Part shown: positions 8,046 through 15,768 of the stretch, piece after piece
How positions within the stretch are numbered: position 1 is the stretch's first letter
How the letters are laid out: every line of letters begins with the position of its first letter
Assembly: GCA_039208045.1 (NCBI GenBank)
Contig: JBCCRH010000092.1
Location: 1 to 15,838 of the forward strand
Direction of reading: 5' to 3'
DNA: 15,838 nucleotides
Origin: JBCCRH01 sp039208045
GTDB lineage: Bacteria; Bacteroidota; Bacteroidia; Chitinophagales; Saprospiraceae
Notes under the pieces: model-generated
Database searches by the model: none
Told to the model about the DNA's origin: nothing
What the model saw: only the letters and a program-made list of their open reading frames with translations
Made by a program: the position numbers and the translations under genes

Positions 8046-9473
8046 GCCACTTGCGTACTGTAGGCTTGCTCGCTTTTGCCAGAATTTTCCTTCCAGCTCT
8101 GCCAGTTTAATCTGGGCGTCTAATAGCTTTTGCTCTCGCGAGTTGATCAAGAAAATGGAGCTGCTGCCCTGCTCAAATTTGTAGATTTCGGCTTCTAGTA
8201 AGCGGCTGTAATTGGCTACGGTTTGGGTGTAGAGCACAATCTGGTCGCGAGCATTCTGTAGTTCGCGCGTGTACTGCCGCACTTTGTTGGCGAGGTCGCG
8301 CTGCTTTTGCTGTAGCTTGAATTCGGTTTGCAATACCTTCACTTTGTTTTGCTCTAGTTTTCCTCTTGCTTTGCGCAAAAAGAGGGGGAAGCTAAATTGG
8401 AGACCCCACTTATAGTTTTGAGCAAATAAATCCTGGAAGGCTGCGTCGCCATTGCCACTTGGCGCAGGGTTAAAATTGCTACCATTGCCTAAGAAATTGT
8501 ATTCTACGTCTAATTTGGGTTTTAGCTGTTCAGCTGCTAGCTTTCGCTTGATATCAAGTTGATCCAGCTCTAATTGCAAGCTCTGCAATTCGGGATGTTG
8601 TAGAATCAGACTGGATAGAATTTCATTTGCTGTTGGTAAATTATCTGCCGTCAACCAGAACGGAGCATTGGGCACTACATTATCTGCTACCCGCATAGGT
8701 TCTACCCCTTGATACCACAAGAAATTAGATAGTGCGAGACCAGCATTATTAAAATCAATCGTAGCTTGGTTGAGGTCAAACTCTCGCTCCTGCAATTGGA
8801 TCATCGTCTCCACCGTATCCACTTCTGGCTTGTTACCGGCCAAAAAGCTTTCTCGAATACCTTCCAATCGATTAGCAGTAGTATTCAGAGCTTCCCTAAA
8901 CAAACTTATTTTTTGATAAGCAATCGACCAATCCCAATAGACATACAGTGCTTCGAGCAGCAGCATGTTGATGTCTGCTTGCCGGATAGCATTGCTACGG
9001 TTTTGCTCGATTTGCGCAATGCGCAAGTTGGCCCGTCGATCGTCGATCATCAGGCCGCGTAGCACGCTTGCTTTTACGCCCAAAACGGCCTGTCCTCGGG
9101 CCGGTAAATTACGCTCTGGGTTCAGGAAAATACCACTGGTCTGCTCCCAAGCTCCTTTTAGCTCAAGGCCAAACCACGTTGGGTATTTGATACCACCATC
9201 TGCAATATTGAAGTATGATTTGCCATCAAAGGATTTTACCTCCCAATCGGCATACGCCTTGGGGTCGAAGGCACCTCTTGCTTCCATCAGTTGTGCATCT
9301 GCATTGACGGGAATGAGGTTAGCTTGCCGCACCAAGGGATGATGCTGCAACACCCATTCCAAAAAGCGCTCCTGATTCAGCTGAACGGTGGTCGTATCTG
9401 GTGCCTGCCCCCACAACTGAAAAGGAAGTACGCCAGTAATTAATAAGACTATATAAAGGGTATATCGCCACAT
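8028..9473 (-). CDS. TolC-family outer-membrane channel
   Basis: Outer-membrane efflux or secretion channel of the TolC type, 481 residues. An N-terminal signal peptide (about 1-22, YTLYIVLLITGVLPFQLWGQ) has a plausible cleavage site before APD; no lipobox cysteine is present. The mature protein starts with LNQERFLEWVLQHHPLVRQAN, the usual helix at the start of an outer-membrane efflux repeat. Long Gln/Glu/Leu-rich helices follow in two halves (about 155-235 and 285-475), separated by strand-forming segments, as in TolC. The start lies one base after the stop of the HlyD-like gene in the transcribed direction, so it is the last gene of the ABC-HlyD-TolC operon. It should form the exit duct for that system. 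The 3' end overlaps the convergent DUF7009-like gene by 18 nt. Confidence 0.92.
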   Translation of the reverse strand: MWRYTLYIVLLITGVLPFQLWGQAPDTTTVQLNQERFLEWVLQHHPLVRQANLIPVNADAQLMEARGAFDPKAYADWEVKSFDGKSYFNIADGGIKYPTWFGLELKGAWEQTSGIFLNPERNLPARGQAVLGVKASVLRGLMIDDRRANLRIAQIEQNRSNAIRQADINMLLLEALYVYWDWSIAYQKISLFREALNTTANRLEGIRESFLAGNKPEVDTVETMIQLQEREFDLNQATIDFNNAGLALSNFLWYQGVEPMRVADNVVPNAPFWLTADNLPTANEILSSLILQHPELQSLQLELDQLDIKRKLAAEQLKPKLDVEYNFLGNGSNFNPAPSGNGDAAFQDLFAQNYKWGLQFSFPLFLRKARGKLEQNKVKVLQTEFKLQQKQRDLANKVRQYTRELQNARDQIVLYTQTVANYSRLLEAEIYKFEQGSSSIFLINSREQKLLDAQIKLAELEGKFWQKRASLQYASGSIVAN

Positions 9474-9474
9474 A

Positions 9475-10851
9475 TTATTTAATTCCTTGAATAGGTGCTT
9501 TCATCTTGACTTCTTCTGGCACTTCTTCATCGTAGTATTCAGGAGGGAAGCCATTAAGCTGTCGCCAAATTTCATACCACATAGGTACATCGTTCAGTAG
9601 AGCAATACCTTCAGCTCCTGAGCCAGGCCGTAAGGCATCGGGCCAAGGCTTGGAGTTTTCGGCATGAGCTGGCCCTACCAAAATGCGATATTTGCCGTTC
9701 GAATCGATATTATTTTCAATCGCTACTACTTCTCCTGTAAAGGTTCCAAAGGTCTGTGACGGCCATCCGGTAAAGACAATTGCTGGCCACCCATCAAAGA
9801 TGAAGCGTACTTCATTGCCGTGATCGATTAGTGGTAAATCCATAGGTTTTACATAGAGCTCTACTGCCAACTCATAGTCCGCAGGCATGATACTCACGAT
9901 GGCATCGCCTTCTTTTACTGTTTCCCCTACGCCTGGCTTGAGCGCCTTATTGATGAAGGCGTCTTGAGGTGCAGTAATGTAGTAGAATGAACTACGTTTC
10001 TCGTAGTTGGAGGCTTGTATACGTAATTTGCTTACTTGCGCATCCGTATCGAACTTTTGCGAAAGCGTACTGGATATGTCCGATTCGGCCTTGAATATTT
10101 TCTGGTTATACTCGTTGACTACATTCGTCAAGGCTAGCAAGCTGTTATCTAACTCATTTCTGCTGATGTCTAATTTATTCTCCAACTCTCCCAGCTTAGC
10201 ATTGGTATCTTGCATCTTCAGCTTCTTATTTTCTACCTCTTGGAGTGACTCGATACCTTTTTCATTGAGGCCTTTGTAGCGCTCGTATTGCCTCTGTGCA
10301 ATCTCATAATCGATTTTAGCCCGCTCCAAATTAACACTGTCTACTGCAATTTTGTACCGTGCCTGATTGATTTTATTACGCAGCTGGCGCTGCTTTAAAT
10401 CAAGCTCTGCTCTCATTGCTACTATTTGCGACTGCAACGCATCTACTTTTTGATCATAGGATTTCATCGCTCCTACCTTAGCGTCTACCTGACTCCTTGT
10501 TCTTGGGATAAGATCAGCATCAAAGTAGCCGTCCTTAACCTCTGAGATATATACAATAGTATCTCCTTTCAGTACCTTCTGCCCCTCTTGCACGTACCAC
10601 TGCTCTATACGTCCTGCAATGGTAGAGTGAATGGTTTGTGGGCGATGCTCAGGGCTGAGTGTAGTTACCTTGCCCTTGGTCTGGATATTTTGAGTCCAAG
10701 GCAAAAACAAAAAGATCAATAGTAAAATAAATGTACCGTATAGCCAACGCACAAACATGCTGTTGGCACTAGATAGGGTCACTCGCGAAAAAGAATTGAA
10801 CTGCGAGAAAACCACTTTTTGGTTAATCGTATTCGGTGATATATTTAGCAT
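9475..10851 (-). CDS. HlyD-family periplasmic adaptor (membrane fusion protein)
   Basis: Protein of 458 residues with one N-terminal membrane helix (about 36-52) preceded by a cytoplasmic stretch of about 35 residues, as in HlyD-type adaptors of type I secretion. After the helix comes the first half of a barrel-sandwich (lipoyl-like) domain (about 63-103, HSTIAGRIEQWYVQEGQKVLKGD). A long alpha-helical coiled-coil hairpin (about 118-290) follows, then the second half (about 298-335, APQDAFINKALKPGVGETVKEGD) and a beta-barrel region to about residue 420. A C-terminal tail rich in acidic and aromatic residues (WYEIWRQLNGFPPEYY) ends the protein. It links the inner-membrane ABC protein, whose gene ends 12 nt upstream, to the TolC-like channel encoded one base downstream. 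Confidence 0.93.
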   Translation of the reverse strand: MLNISPNTINQKVVFSQFNSFSRVTLSSANSMFVRWLYGTFILLLIFLFLPWTQNIQTKGKVTTLSPEHRPQTIHSTIAGRIEQWYVQEGQKVLKGDTIVYISEVKDGYFDADLIPRTRSQVDAKVGAMKSYDQKVDALQSQIVAMRAELDLKQRQLRNKINQARYKIAVDSVNLERAKIDYEIAQRQYERYKGLNEKGIESLQEVENKKLKMQDTNAKLGELENKLDISRNELDNSLLALTNVVNEYNQKIFKAESDISSTLSQKFDTDAQVSKLRIQASNYEKRSSFYYITAPQDAFINKALKPGVGETVKEGDAIVSIMPADYELAVELYVKPMDLPLIDHGNEVRFIFDGWPAIVFTGWPSQTFGTFTGEVVAIENNIDSNGKYRILVGPAHAENSKPWPDALRPGSGAEGIALLNDVPMWYEIWRQLNGFPPEYYDEEVPEEVKMKAPIQGIK

Positions 10852-10863
10852 GATACCTTTCTT

Positions 10864-12660
10864 TTAATTATCGACTGTGTCATGGTGTCCTAGGCCGTTA
10901 CCATTCCCATTTTGGAAGGCAGAAATTACGTTGCCAGAACCCCGAAATACATGAGAAAAATGTTCACTCTTGCGAATCTCTTCAAACGAGCCAGAAAGAA
11001 TGACTTTACCGTCTTTCATGATCAACACTCGGTCACAATTGGACGCTAGGGTGGGGTCGTCAGAAACGGCTACCATTGTCCACGGCTTTACAGGGTTCGC
11101 CAGTAACTGTGTAATACGGTCGCGCTCTGTATCTTCTAACCCTTCAAACATTCCTTCTACTACTAGAAACAAGGGGTGCGTAGCTAATGAACGGGCGAGC
11201 AATATCTTAGTTCTTATCTTTCGTGGAATATTGCGTCCCCCGGGTAACAATTGTGTCTCAAAGCCTTTCGGGGCGCTGCTGATGTAGTCACTCAAACCCA
11301 CATTTTCTGCAATAGAAACCACGTCATCCATATTATAGCGCTCCGAACCGAGGGTAATATTTTCCAATATGGTACCCATGAATATATCATCGTGCGCTGA
11401 GAAGTTACCGATCTGGCGACGCAAACTCTCTAGTTCGAGATTCTGTAAGGGCACTCCGTTATAGCTTACGCTACCTTTGTAGTTGGTATAGGTACCCGAT
11501 AAGATTTGCAAGAGGGTTGCTTTTCCAGCTCCGCTATATCCGGCGATGCATATTTTTTCTCCTTTATTTACAGTAAAGGTGAGGCCGTTCAACAAGGACT
11601 TATTAGAATCTTCAAACCTAAAGTTCAAATTCTTCACCTCTAGCTCAATGCCTTCAGGAGTACAGATTTCAGCAAAATCCATTCCACTTTGACGCTCCAA
11701 GGGTAAATCTGTTACAGCACCAATCTTTTCTAGCCCCGTTAACACATCATAGATCGTTTCCATAGTGGCAATCAGCTTTTCAGCGGATGACATGACGAGT
11801 AGAACGATAATTTCCGCTGCTACAAACTGCCCAATATTGATGCGATTTTCAATAACGAGGTAACTTCCTAGAAACAACAAACTTGCTGTTACCACTACTT
11901 TAAAAGAAACAATAAACCAGTATTGGCTGATCAGAACACGGAAGTGATTTTGACGACTCTCCAAGTAGTTGCACACCAGGCCATCTGTTCGGCTAAGAGA
12001 AAGGTCAGAACCACCAGATAATTTGAAAGTTCCAATATTACGCCCTAGTTCTTCCAGCCAGTAAGCTACTTTATATTTGTATTTCGATTCCATTAAGCTA
12101 GTGCGTATTCCTCTTCTACCCGTAATGAGAAAAATAGAGAATAGAATCAGCAATAGCGAAATGCCAAAGAAAACAAAGAATGGATGGTAAAAGGAAATCA
12201 ACAATAGCCCAAAGACGATATTGAGTACCGCTGTTGAAAAGTCCATTAGTATTTTTGGTATGCCTTTTTGAACATTTAAGGTATCAAAAAAACGGTTGAC
12301 TAGCTCTGGCGGAAACTCCTTTACCAAGGTATCTAGCTGCAAACGGGGTAGCCGATACGCAAAATCAAATGCAGAACGTGCAAAGATTCTACGTTGTATG
12401 GTCTCCGTGACGGTCAGCTGCATAATTTTTAATATCCCAACTAGGGCGGTACCTCCAGTAACAATAGCTACTAGAATCCAAAGGGAAGCGGATAGAGCTC
12501 CACCTGCAATTAATCCAATAATTGCTTGAACTCCCAAAGGAATACTCAAGTTGATTAGCCCTGAAAAGATAGCATATACGTAGATGTAGGTGATATCGCT
12601 TTTATCTAGGGACAACAGGCGCATAAAGCGCTGAAGGGGTTGCAATGTTTGTACTACCAT
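10864..12660 (-). CDS. ABC half-transporter (type I secretion-like) with degenerate ATPase domain
   Basis: Protein of 598 residues with the ABC exporter layout: membrane domain (helices about 24-50, 58-80, 138-158, 160-180, 244-270, 277-299) then nucleotide-binding domain (about 338-570). There is no N-terminal C39 peptidase domain. Walker A reads GYSGAGKAT (374-382): K380 is present but Ala replaces the Mg-binding Ser/Thr at 381. The Q-loop Gln is A422, in LRRQIGNFSAHDDIF. Counting back from LLARSL (487-492), the LSGGQ position reads IPRKI (478-482). Walker B reads LFLVVEG, so the Asp is V501 while the catalytic Glu is E502. The H-loop His is D534 in AVSDDP. The domain therefore probably does not hydrolyse ATP efficiently by itself. 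It is first in an operon with HlyD and TolC partners. The frame is long and undamaged, so this is not simple decay. The substrate is unknown. Confidence 0.9.
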   Translation of the reverse strand: MVVQTLQPLQRFMRLLSLDKSDITYIYVYAIFSGLINLSIPLGVQAIIGLIAGGALSASLWILVAIVTGGTALVGILKIMQLTVTETIQRRIFARSAFDFAYRLPRLQLDTLVKEFPPELVNRFFDTLNVQKGIPKILMDFSTAVLNIVFGLLLISFYHPFFVFFGISLLLILFSIFLITGRRGIRTSLMESKYKYKVAYWLEELGRNIGTFKLSGGSDLSLSRTDGLVCNYLESRQNHFRVLISQYWFIVSFKVVVTASLLFLGSYLVIENRINIGQFVAAEIIVLLVMSSAEKLIATMETIYDVLTGLEKIGAVTDLPLERQSGMDFAEICTPEGIELEVKNLNFRFEDSNKSLLNGLTFTVNKGEKICIAGYSGAGKATLLQILSGTYTNYKGSVSYNGVPLQNLELESLRRQIGNFSAHDDIFMGTILENITLGSERYNMDDVVSIAENVGLSDYISSAPKGFETQLLPGGRNIPRKIRTKILLARSLATHPLFLVVEGMFEGLEDTERDRITQLLANPVKPWTMVAVSDDPTLASNCDRVLIMKDGKVILSGSFEEIRKSEHFSHVFRGSGNVISAFQNGNGNGLGHHDTVDN

Positions 12661-12704
12661 GACAACTATAATATAATTAACGACGTAAGTGTTTCATTTA
12701 AGGC

Positions 12705-12738
12705 AAAAAAGCTGATCGCTGCCTTTAGCGCGATCAGC
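12705..12738 (-). terminator. intrinsic terminator downstream of the sigma factor gene
   Basis: Read on the minus strand, a perfect 9-bp stem (GCTGATCGC / GCGATCAGC, arms at 12730-12738 and 12711-12719) with a 10-nt loop is followed at once by six Ts (12710-12705). This is a classic Rho-independent terminator for transcripts coming from the sigma factor gene, about 100 nt past its stop codon. The plus strand has no T tract after the stem. It should uncouple the sigma factor transcript from the ABC operon, whose own promoter must then lie in the remaining 45 nt or within the T tract; no convincing TAnnTTTG box is visible there. Confidence 0.75.
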
Positions 12739-12840
12739 ATCAAAAATTACCCTTCGCCTTAATGAATCTTAAATAAAAATTGGATTGTATGGTTTTACTT
12801 CGGTAAGGCTTTACCGATTGGTTTCTTTGTTTTTATACTC

Positions 12841-13374
12841 CTAATCCAGGATTTCAGACAAGTTAGCGGATTGGAATAAGTGGCGGATTGCTCCTTGTAG
12901 TTTCTTTCTGGCAAAGAAGATTCGACTCTTCACTGTGCCGAGTGGAATTCCTAGCTCTTTGCCGATTTCTTCATATTTATAACCTTGGTAGTGCAATAAG
13001 AATGGAACTTTCATCCAATCCTCTAAGCTGTCAATAGCTGTCTGAATCTCTTTGAGTGTAACATTTCCTACTCCTTCATTTTCCACGGATTGCCCGCCAG
13101 AGTTCAAGAAGTAATTATTATCGGTTTGGTCGTTCAAGGTTTGACGACGCTTTTTCTGTCTGTAGTTATTGATAAATGTGTTACGCATTATTGTCATCAA
13201 CCAGGCACGTAAGTTCGTTTGTGGCTGATACATTTTACGATACTTAAATGCCTTGTAGGCTGTCTCTTGCAATAGATCCTGCGCGTCTTCCTCGTTTTTC
13301 GTTAGGTTAAAAGCGAAGTTATACAGAATAGCCTCGAACTGGCTAAAATTGGTGGAAAACTCTATTGTGGACAT
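12841..13374 (-). CDS. ECF-type RNA polymerase sigma factor
   Basis: Short sigma-70 family protein of 177 residues with regions 2 and 4 only. Region 2 (about 15-77) includes the DAQDLLQET helix (30-38), the promoter-melting segment around LRAWLMTIMRNTFINNYR (55-72) and a basic end (QKKRR). A Gln/Asn-rich linker (about 78-105) leads to region 4 (about 110-165), with the helix-turn-helix YEEIGKELGIPLGTVKSRIF followed by FARKKL. The family directs RNA polymerase to alternative promoters, often in response to envelope or stress signals. No anti-sigma factor gene is adjacent, so control may be transcriptional or through a distant partner. The gene stands alone: a terminator follows it and the upstream neighbour is divergent. 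It could control the nearby transporter operon, but nothing in the sequence proves that. Confidence 0.93.
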   Translation of the reverse strand: MSTIEFSTNFSQFEAILYNFAFNLTKNEEDAQDLLQETAYKAFKYRKMYQPQTNLRAWLMTIMRNTFINNYRQKKRRQTLNDQTDNNYFLNSGGQSVENEGVGNVTLKEIQTAIDSLEDWMKVPFLLHYQGYKYEEIGKELGIPLGTVKSRIFFARKKLQGAIRHLFQSANLSEILD

Positions 13375-13749
13375 AAGCGGTAATTTTTTCGTTTAAGGAT
13401 AAAGGGTCTAACTTTTTTTCATAATAGTAACACTATCATTTTTGATACACGAATATAACTACTCTTCTCAAAAAAAGTTCTATCCTGTATAACTTTTTTT
13501 TGATTAAATCTAAATAACCTTCCACAAAAGCCATTTTTACTAGTATTTCATCGATTTTATGGAACAAATAGGGATAGTAGTTAAACCATCTTTATTGCTA
13601 TCATAATTTATTTTTATGGGAGTCATTAGCACACAAATGGAAGTGCTATTGATCGAAACTAGGGCTTTTGTTTAAGCTTGATGAGAGAGATACTATATTT
13701 TGTATTGTGTAAATGAGTGCCTATTTTATTTTTTGATATTTTTACTCCA
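13375..13749. promoter_or_regulatory. AT-rich divergent intergenic region between the sigma factor and recombinase genes
   Basis: About 375 nt without a convincing gene. It must contain promoters for the minus-strand sigma factor and the plus-strand recombinase. On the sigma side, three copies of an AACTTTTTTT-type motif lie within 130 nt of the start codon (separate entry). On the recombinase side, TATATTTTG (13694-13702) is preceded by TTTG at 13667-13670; this resembles a Bacteroidota -7/-33 pair but has one extra base in the -7 box and a wide spacer of 23 nt, so it is only a weak candidate. A 19-codon frame at 13616-13675 is probably chance. Confidence 0.5.
13410..13503. repeat. A/T-tract repeats forming an inverted pair upstream of the sigma gene
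   Basis: Three copies of one motif are present. AACTTTTTTTCA lies at 13410-13421, TCAAAAAAAGTT at 13468-13479 and AACTTTTTTTTGA at 13491-13503. The second and third form an inverted repeat with 12-bp arms (one extra T in the right arm) around an 11-nt spacer, with centres about 23 bp apart, close to two helical turns. The first copy is a direct repeat of the third with one mismatch. They could be operator half-sites, curved-DNA tracts or a chance product of AT-rich sequence. Confidence 0.55.
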
Positions 13750-14679
13750 ATGGTTAATACTAATTGGAAAGCATACCTATCAGGATTCCACTCCTATCTA
13801 TTGTTGGAGCGTGCGCTTTCAGTTCACACGATCAAAGCATATCTGAGCGATCTAGGAAAATTGGTGCAGTATCTTGAGTTGCAAGACAACAAACAGCCTC
13901 CTGTAGAGCTAAGCCGCCAACAATTAGAGCAATTTGTTTTTTGGCTTCATCAACTGGGATTGGGTGCACGTTCTCAGGCGCGCCTTATTTCTTCTTTAAA
14001 GGCATTTTACAAATATCTGCTGATAGAGGATTTAATTACGGATGATCCAACAGCTTTATTGGAGAGTCCCAAACTAGCGCGTAAGATTCCCCAAGTATTG
14101 ACCTACGAAGAAATCCAAGCAGTACTTCATAGTATAGATGTGAGTACTCCTCATGGTACTCGTAACCGTGCCATGCTAGAAACTCTCTATGCTTGTGGGC
14201 TTCGTGTTAGTGAGCTGGTAGAGCTGAAGCTCTCCAACCTATTTTTGGATATTGGCTTTATCAAAATTGTAGGGAAAGGCAATAAAGAACGAATCGTCCC
14301 CATTGGCGAAATAGCTGCAAAGCATATTGCTATCTATGTAAATAATATCCGAAGGGTCCAACGCAATATTGATCCTGATCATGCCAATGTGCTTTTTCTC
14401 AATCGCAGAGGCAGGCAACTGACGAGGGTGATGCTGTTTATGGTGGTGAAAGAGGCAGCCAAAGCAGCGGGTGTTCAAAAGAGAGTGAGTCCGCATACCT
14501 TTCGCCATTCATTTGCTACTCATCTGATAGAGGGAGGAGCAGACTTAAAAGCGGTGCAGGATATGCTAGGCCACGAGTCCATCATTACTACTGAGATTTA
14601 TACTCATCTGGATACTGAATATTTGCGATCTACCATTCAAAATTTCCATCCAAGAAACAAAAAGTATAATAAAACATAA
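13750..14679 (+). CDS. xerD: XerC/XerD-type tyrosine recombinase
   Basis: Site-specific tyrosine recombinase of 309 residues from ATG 13750, close to the roughly 300 residues of XerC/XerD, which resolve chromosome dimers at dif sites. The N-terminal SAM-like DNA-binding domain (about the first 95 residues) holds FHSYLLLERALSVHTIKAYL. The catalytic set is complete: Arg in ACGLRVSELVEL, Lys in VGKGNKERIVPI, the HTFRHSFATHL box, His in MLGHESI and the nucleophilic Tyr in TEIYTHL. The open frame extends upstream to GTG 13717, but ATG 13750 begins the conserved family length and is preferred. There are no flanking repeats, cargo genes or tRNA, which argues for a housekeeping recombinase rather than a mobile-element integrase. 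XerD versus XerC cannot be settled from one sequence. Confidence 0.88.
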   Translation: MVNTNWKAYLSGFHSYLLLERALSVHTIKAYLSDLGKLVQYLELQDNKQPPVELSRQQLEQFVFWLHQLGLGARSQARLISSLKAFYKYLLIEDLITDDPTALLESPKLARKIPQVLTYEEIQAVLHSIDVSTPHGTRNRAMLETLYACGLRVSELVELKLSNLFLDIGFIKIVGKGNKERIVPIGEIAAKHIAIYVNNIRRVQRNIDPDHANVLFLNRRGRQLTRVMLFMVVKEAAKAAGVQKRVSPHTFRHSFATHLIEGGADLKAVQDMLGHESIITTEIYTHLDTEYLRSTIQNFHPRNKKYNKT

Positions 14680-14698
14680 AAATTACACAAAAAGTTTG

Positions 14699-14706
14699 TA
14701 TTTTTG
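14699..14706 (+). promoter_or_regulatory. Bacteroidota -7 promoter box (TAnnTTTG)
   Basis: TATTTTTG fits the TAnnTTTG consensus of Bacteroidota housekeeping promoters exactly. It lies 20 nt after the recombinase stop and 28 nt before ATG 14735, which would give a short leader of about 20 nt. No clear TTG -33 element is seen at the usual distance. The box supports ATG 14735 as the real start, because the in-frame TTG at 14696 would lie inside the promoter. Confidence 0.5.
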
Positions 14707-14734
14707 TAACTCATCATTCACCAAACCACCTACA

Positions 14735-15745
14735 ATGAAAATATTAAAAACCCTTTTAGTTGCTCTACTCGGACTGGTCGGACTTATATTGATTGCAGGG
14801 CTAGTCATACCTACAGCTATTGAAACGGAAAGTGAGATCATAATGGATGCTCCCATTGAGTTAGCCTATGCTACGGTAAATGATCTGAGTACTTGGCAAT
14901 CTTGGTCTCCTTGGAAAGAGATGGATCCTACTATGGAAGTTACCTTGGCTGAACAGACCAAAGGTGCAGGCGCTTCCTACGATTGGGTAGGGGAGACATC
15001 TGGAACAGGAACCATGAAAATTACGGACAATAAAGATGCAGAGTGGATAAAAACCGCCATCACTTTTGATGGTATGGAGGGTTCTACTGCCCTATTCAAT
15101 TTTGTTCCAGAAGGAGAAGCTACTAAGGTAAGCTGGGCATTTTCTACTTCGATTCCTTATCCATTTAATACCTTTACTTATCTACAAGGTATGGAAGGGG
15201 CGGTCAAAAAAGATTTTGACAGGGGGCTAGAGTTATTGAAAGGCCGCGTGGAAAAGCAGGCTATTGAGCAAGCACAAGAAAACCCTTATGCCCTGAGCGT
15301 GGAAGCGTCTCCCGCACTTCATTTCATAGGTGTACGCACTACAAAACCTATTGCTGAGATGATGCCTTTCTTTGCTGAGCAGTATCCTATTATCAAGGAA
15401 GCGATGGCTACCGCTAAGCTAATAGCTACCGGACCGGCAGCGGCTTTATTCTACACCTATGATATAGAAAATAATCAATCTGATTTTGCAGTGGTCTACC
15501 CAGTTGAGCAGCCTGTTTCCCTAGAAGGCTTTGAATCGATCACTATACCATCTAGAAAAGCTTTATCGGTAGAACATCAGGGCGGCTATAGCGACACTTA
15601 CCAAATCTATGGAGCATTTGAAGAGTACATGGCGAGCCAACAACTACAAGAGAATGGGCCTGCCTTGGAATTTTACAACATAGGCCCGCTCGACACTCAG
15701 GATTCTACCAAGTGGAAGACTTCCATTTACTATGGTGTTCAGTAA
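14735..15745 (+). CDS. membrane-anchored SRPBCC protein with C-terminal GyrI-like domain
   Basis: Protein of 336 residues from ATG 14735. An N-terminal hydrophobic helix (about 5-27, LLVALLGLVGLILIAGLVIP) can act as a membrane anchor or uncleaved signal. Residues about 30-165 follow the SRPBCC (polyketide cyclase/START-like) pattern, starting with SEIIMDAPIELAYATVNDLS and then WQSWSPWKEMDP, and ending with a long helix (GAVKKDFDRGLELLKGRV). Residues about 185-336 resemble a GyrI-like or AraC effector-binding domain, ending in KTSIYYGV. Both domains bind hydrophobic or drug-like small molecules, so a ligand-binding role outside the inner membrane is likely; the ligand is unknown. It has its own promoter box and is probably monocistronic. 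Confidence 0.85.
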   Translation: MKILKTLLVALLGLVGLILIAGLVIPTAIETESEIIMDAPIELAYATVNDLSTWQSWSPWKEMDPTMEVTLAEQTKGAGASYDWVGETSGTGTMKITDNKDAEWIKTAITFDGMEGSTALFNFVPEGEATKVSWAFSTSIPYPFNTFTYLQGMEGAVKKDFDRGLELLKGRVEKQAIEQAQENPYALSVEASPALHFIGVRTTKPIAEMMPFFAEQYPIIKEAMATAKLIATGPAAALFYTYDIENNQSDFAVVYPVEQPVSLEGFESITIPSRKALSVEHQGGYSDTYQIYGAFEEYMASQQLQENGPALEFYNIGPLDTQDSTKWKTSIYYGVQ

Positions 15746-15768
15746 GTGACAGACAAAGAATAAGTTCC

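Noticed and set aside
10864..12660. Calling the ABC gene a pseudogene because of its lost motifs
   Set aside because: The frame is full length without stops or shifts, the membrane domain is well formed, and it is packed tightly with intact HlyD and TolC partners.
12801..12816. Perfect short inverted repeat CGGTAA-GGCT-TTACCG just downstream of the sigma factor stop
   Set aside because: The stem is only 6-7 bp and AT-rich, and no T tract follows on the minus strand. The stronger stem with T6 at 12705-12738 is the better terminator.
13616..13675. A 19-codon ATG-started frame in the intergenic region before the recombinase
   Set aside because: It is very short, in AT-rich sequence, and has no ribosome-binding site or family resemblance; most likely chance.
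13717..13749. GTG-started N-terminal extension of the recombinase
   Set aside because: The extra 11 residues are hydrophobic and unlike the family start. ATG 13750 gives the usual length and begins just before the conserved SAM-like domain.
13750..14679. Reading the tyrosine recombinase as an integrase of a mobile element or integron
   Set aside because: No attachment-site repeats, tRNA, cargo genes or excision gene are seen nearby, and the size and motifs fit housekeeping Xer proteins.
14696..14734. TTG-started N-terminal extension of the SRPBCC protein
   Set aside because: It would place the start inside the TAnnTTTG promoter box. ATG 14735 directly precedes a typical positively charged N-terminus and membrane helix.
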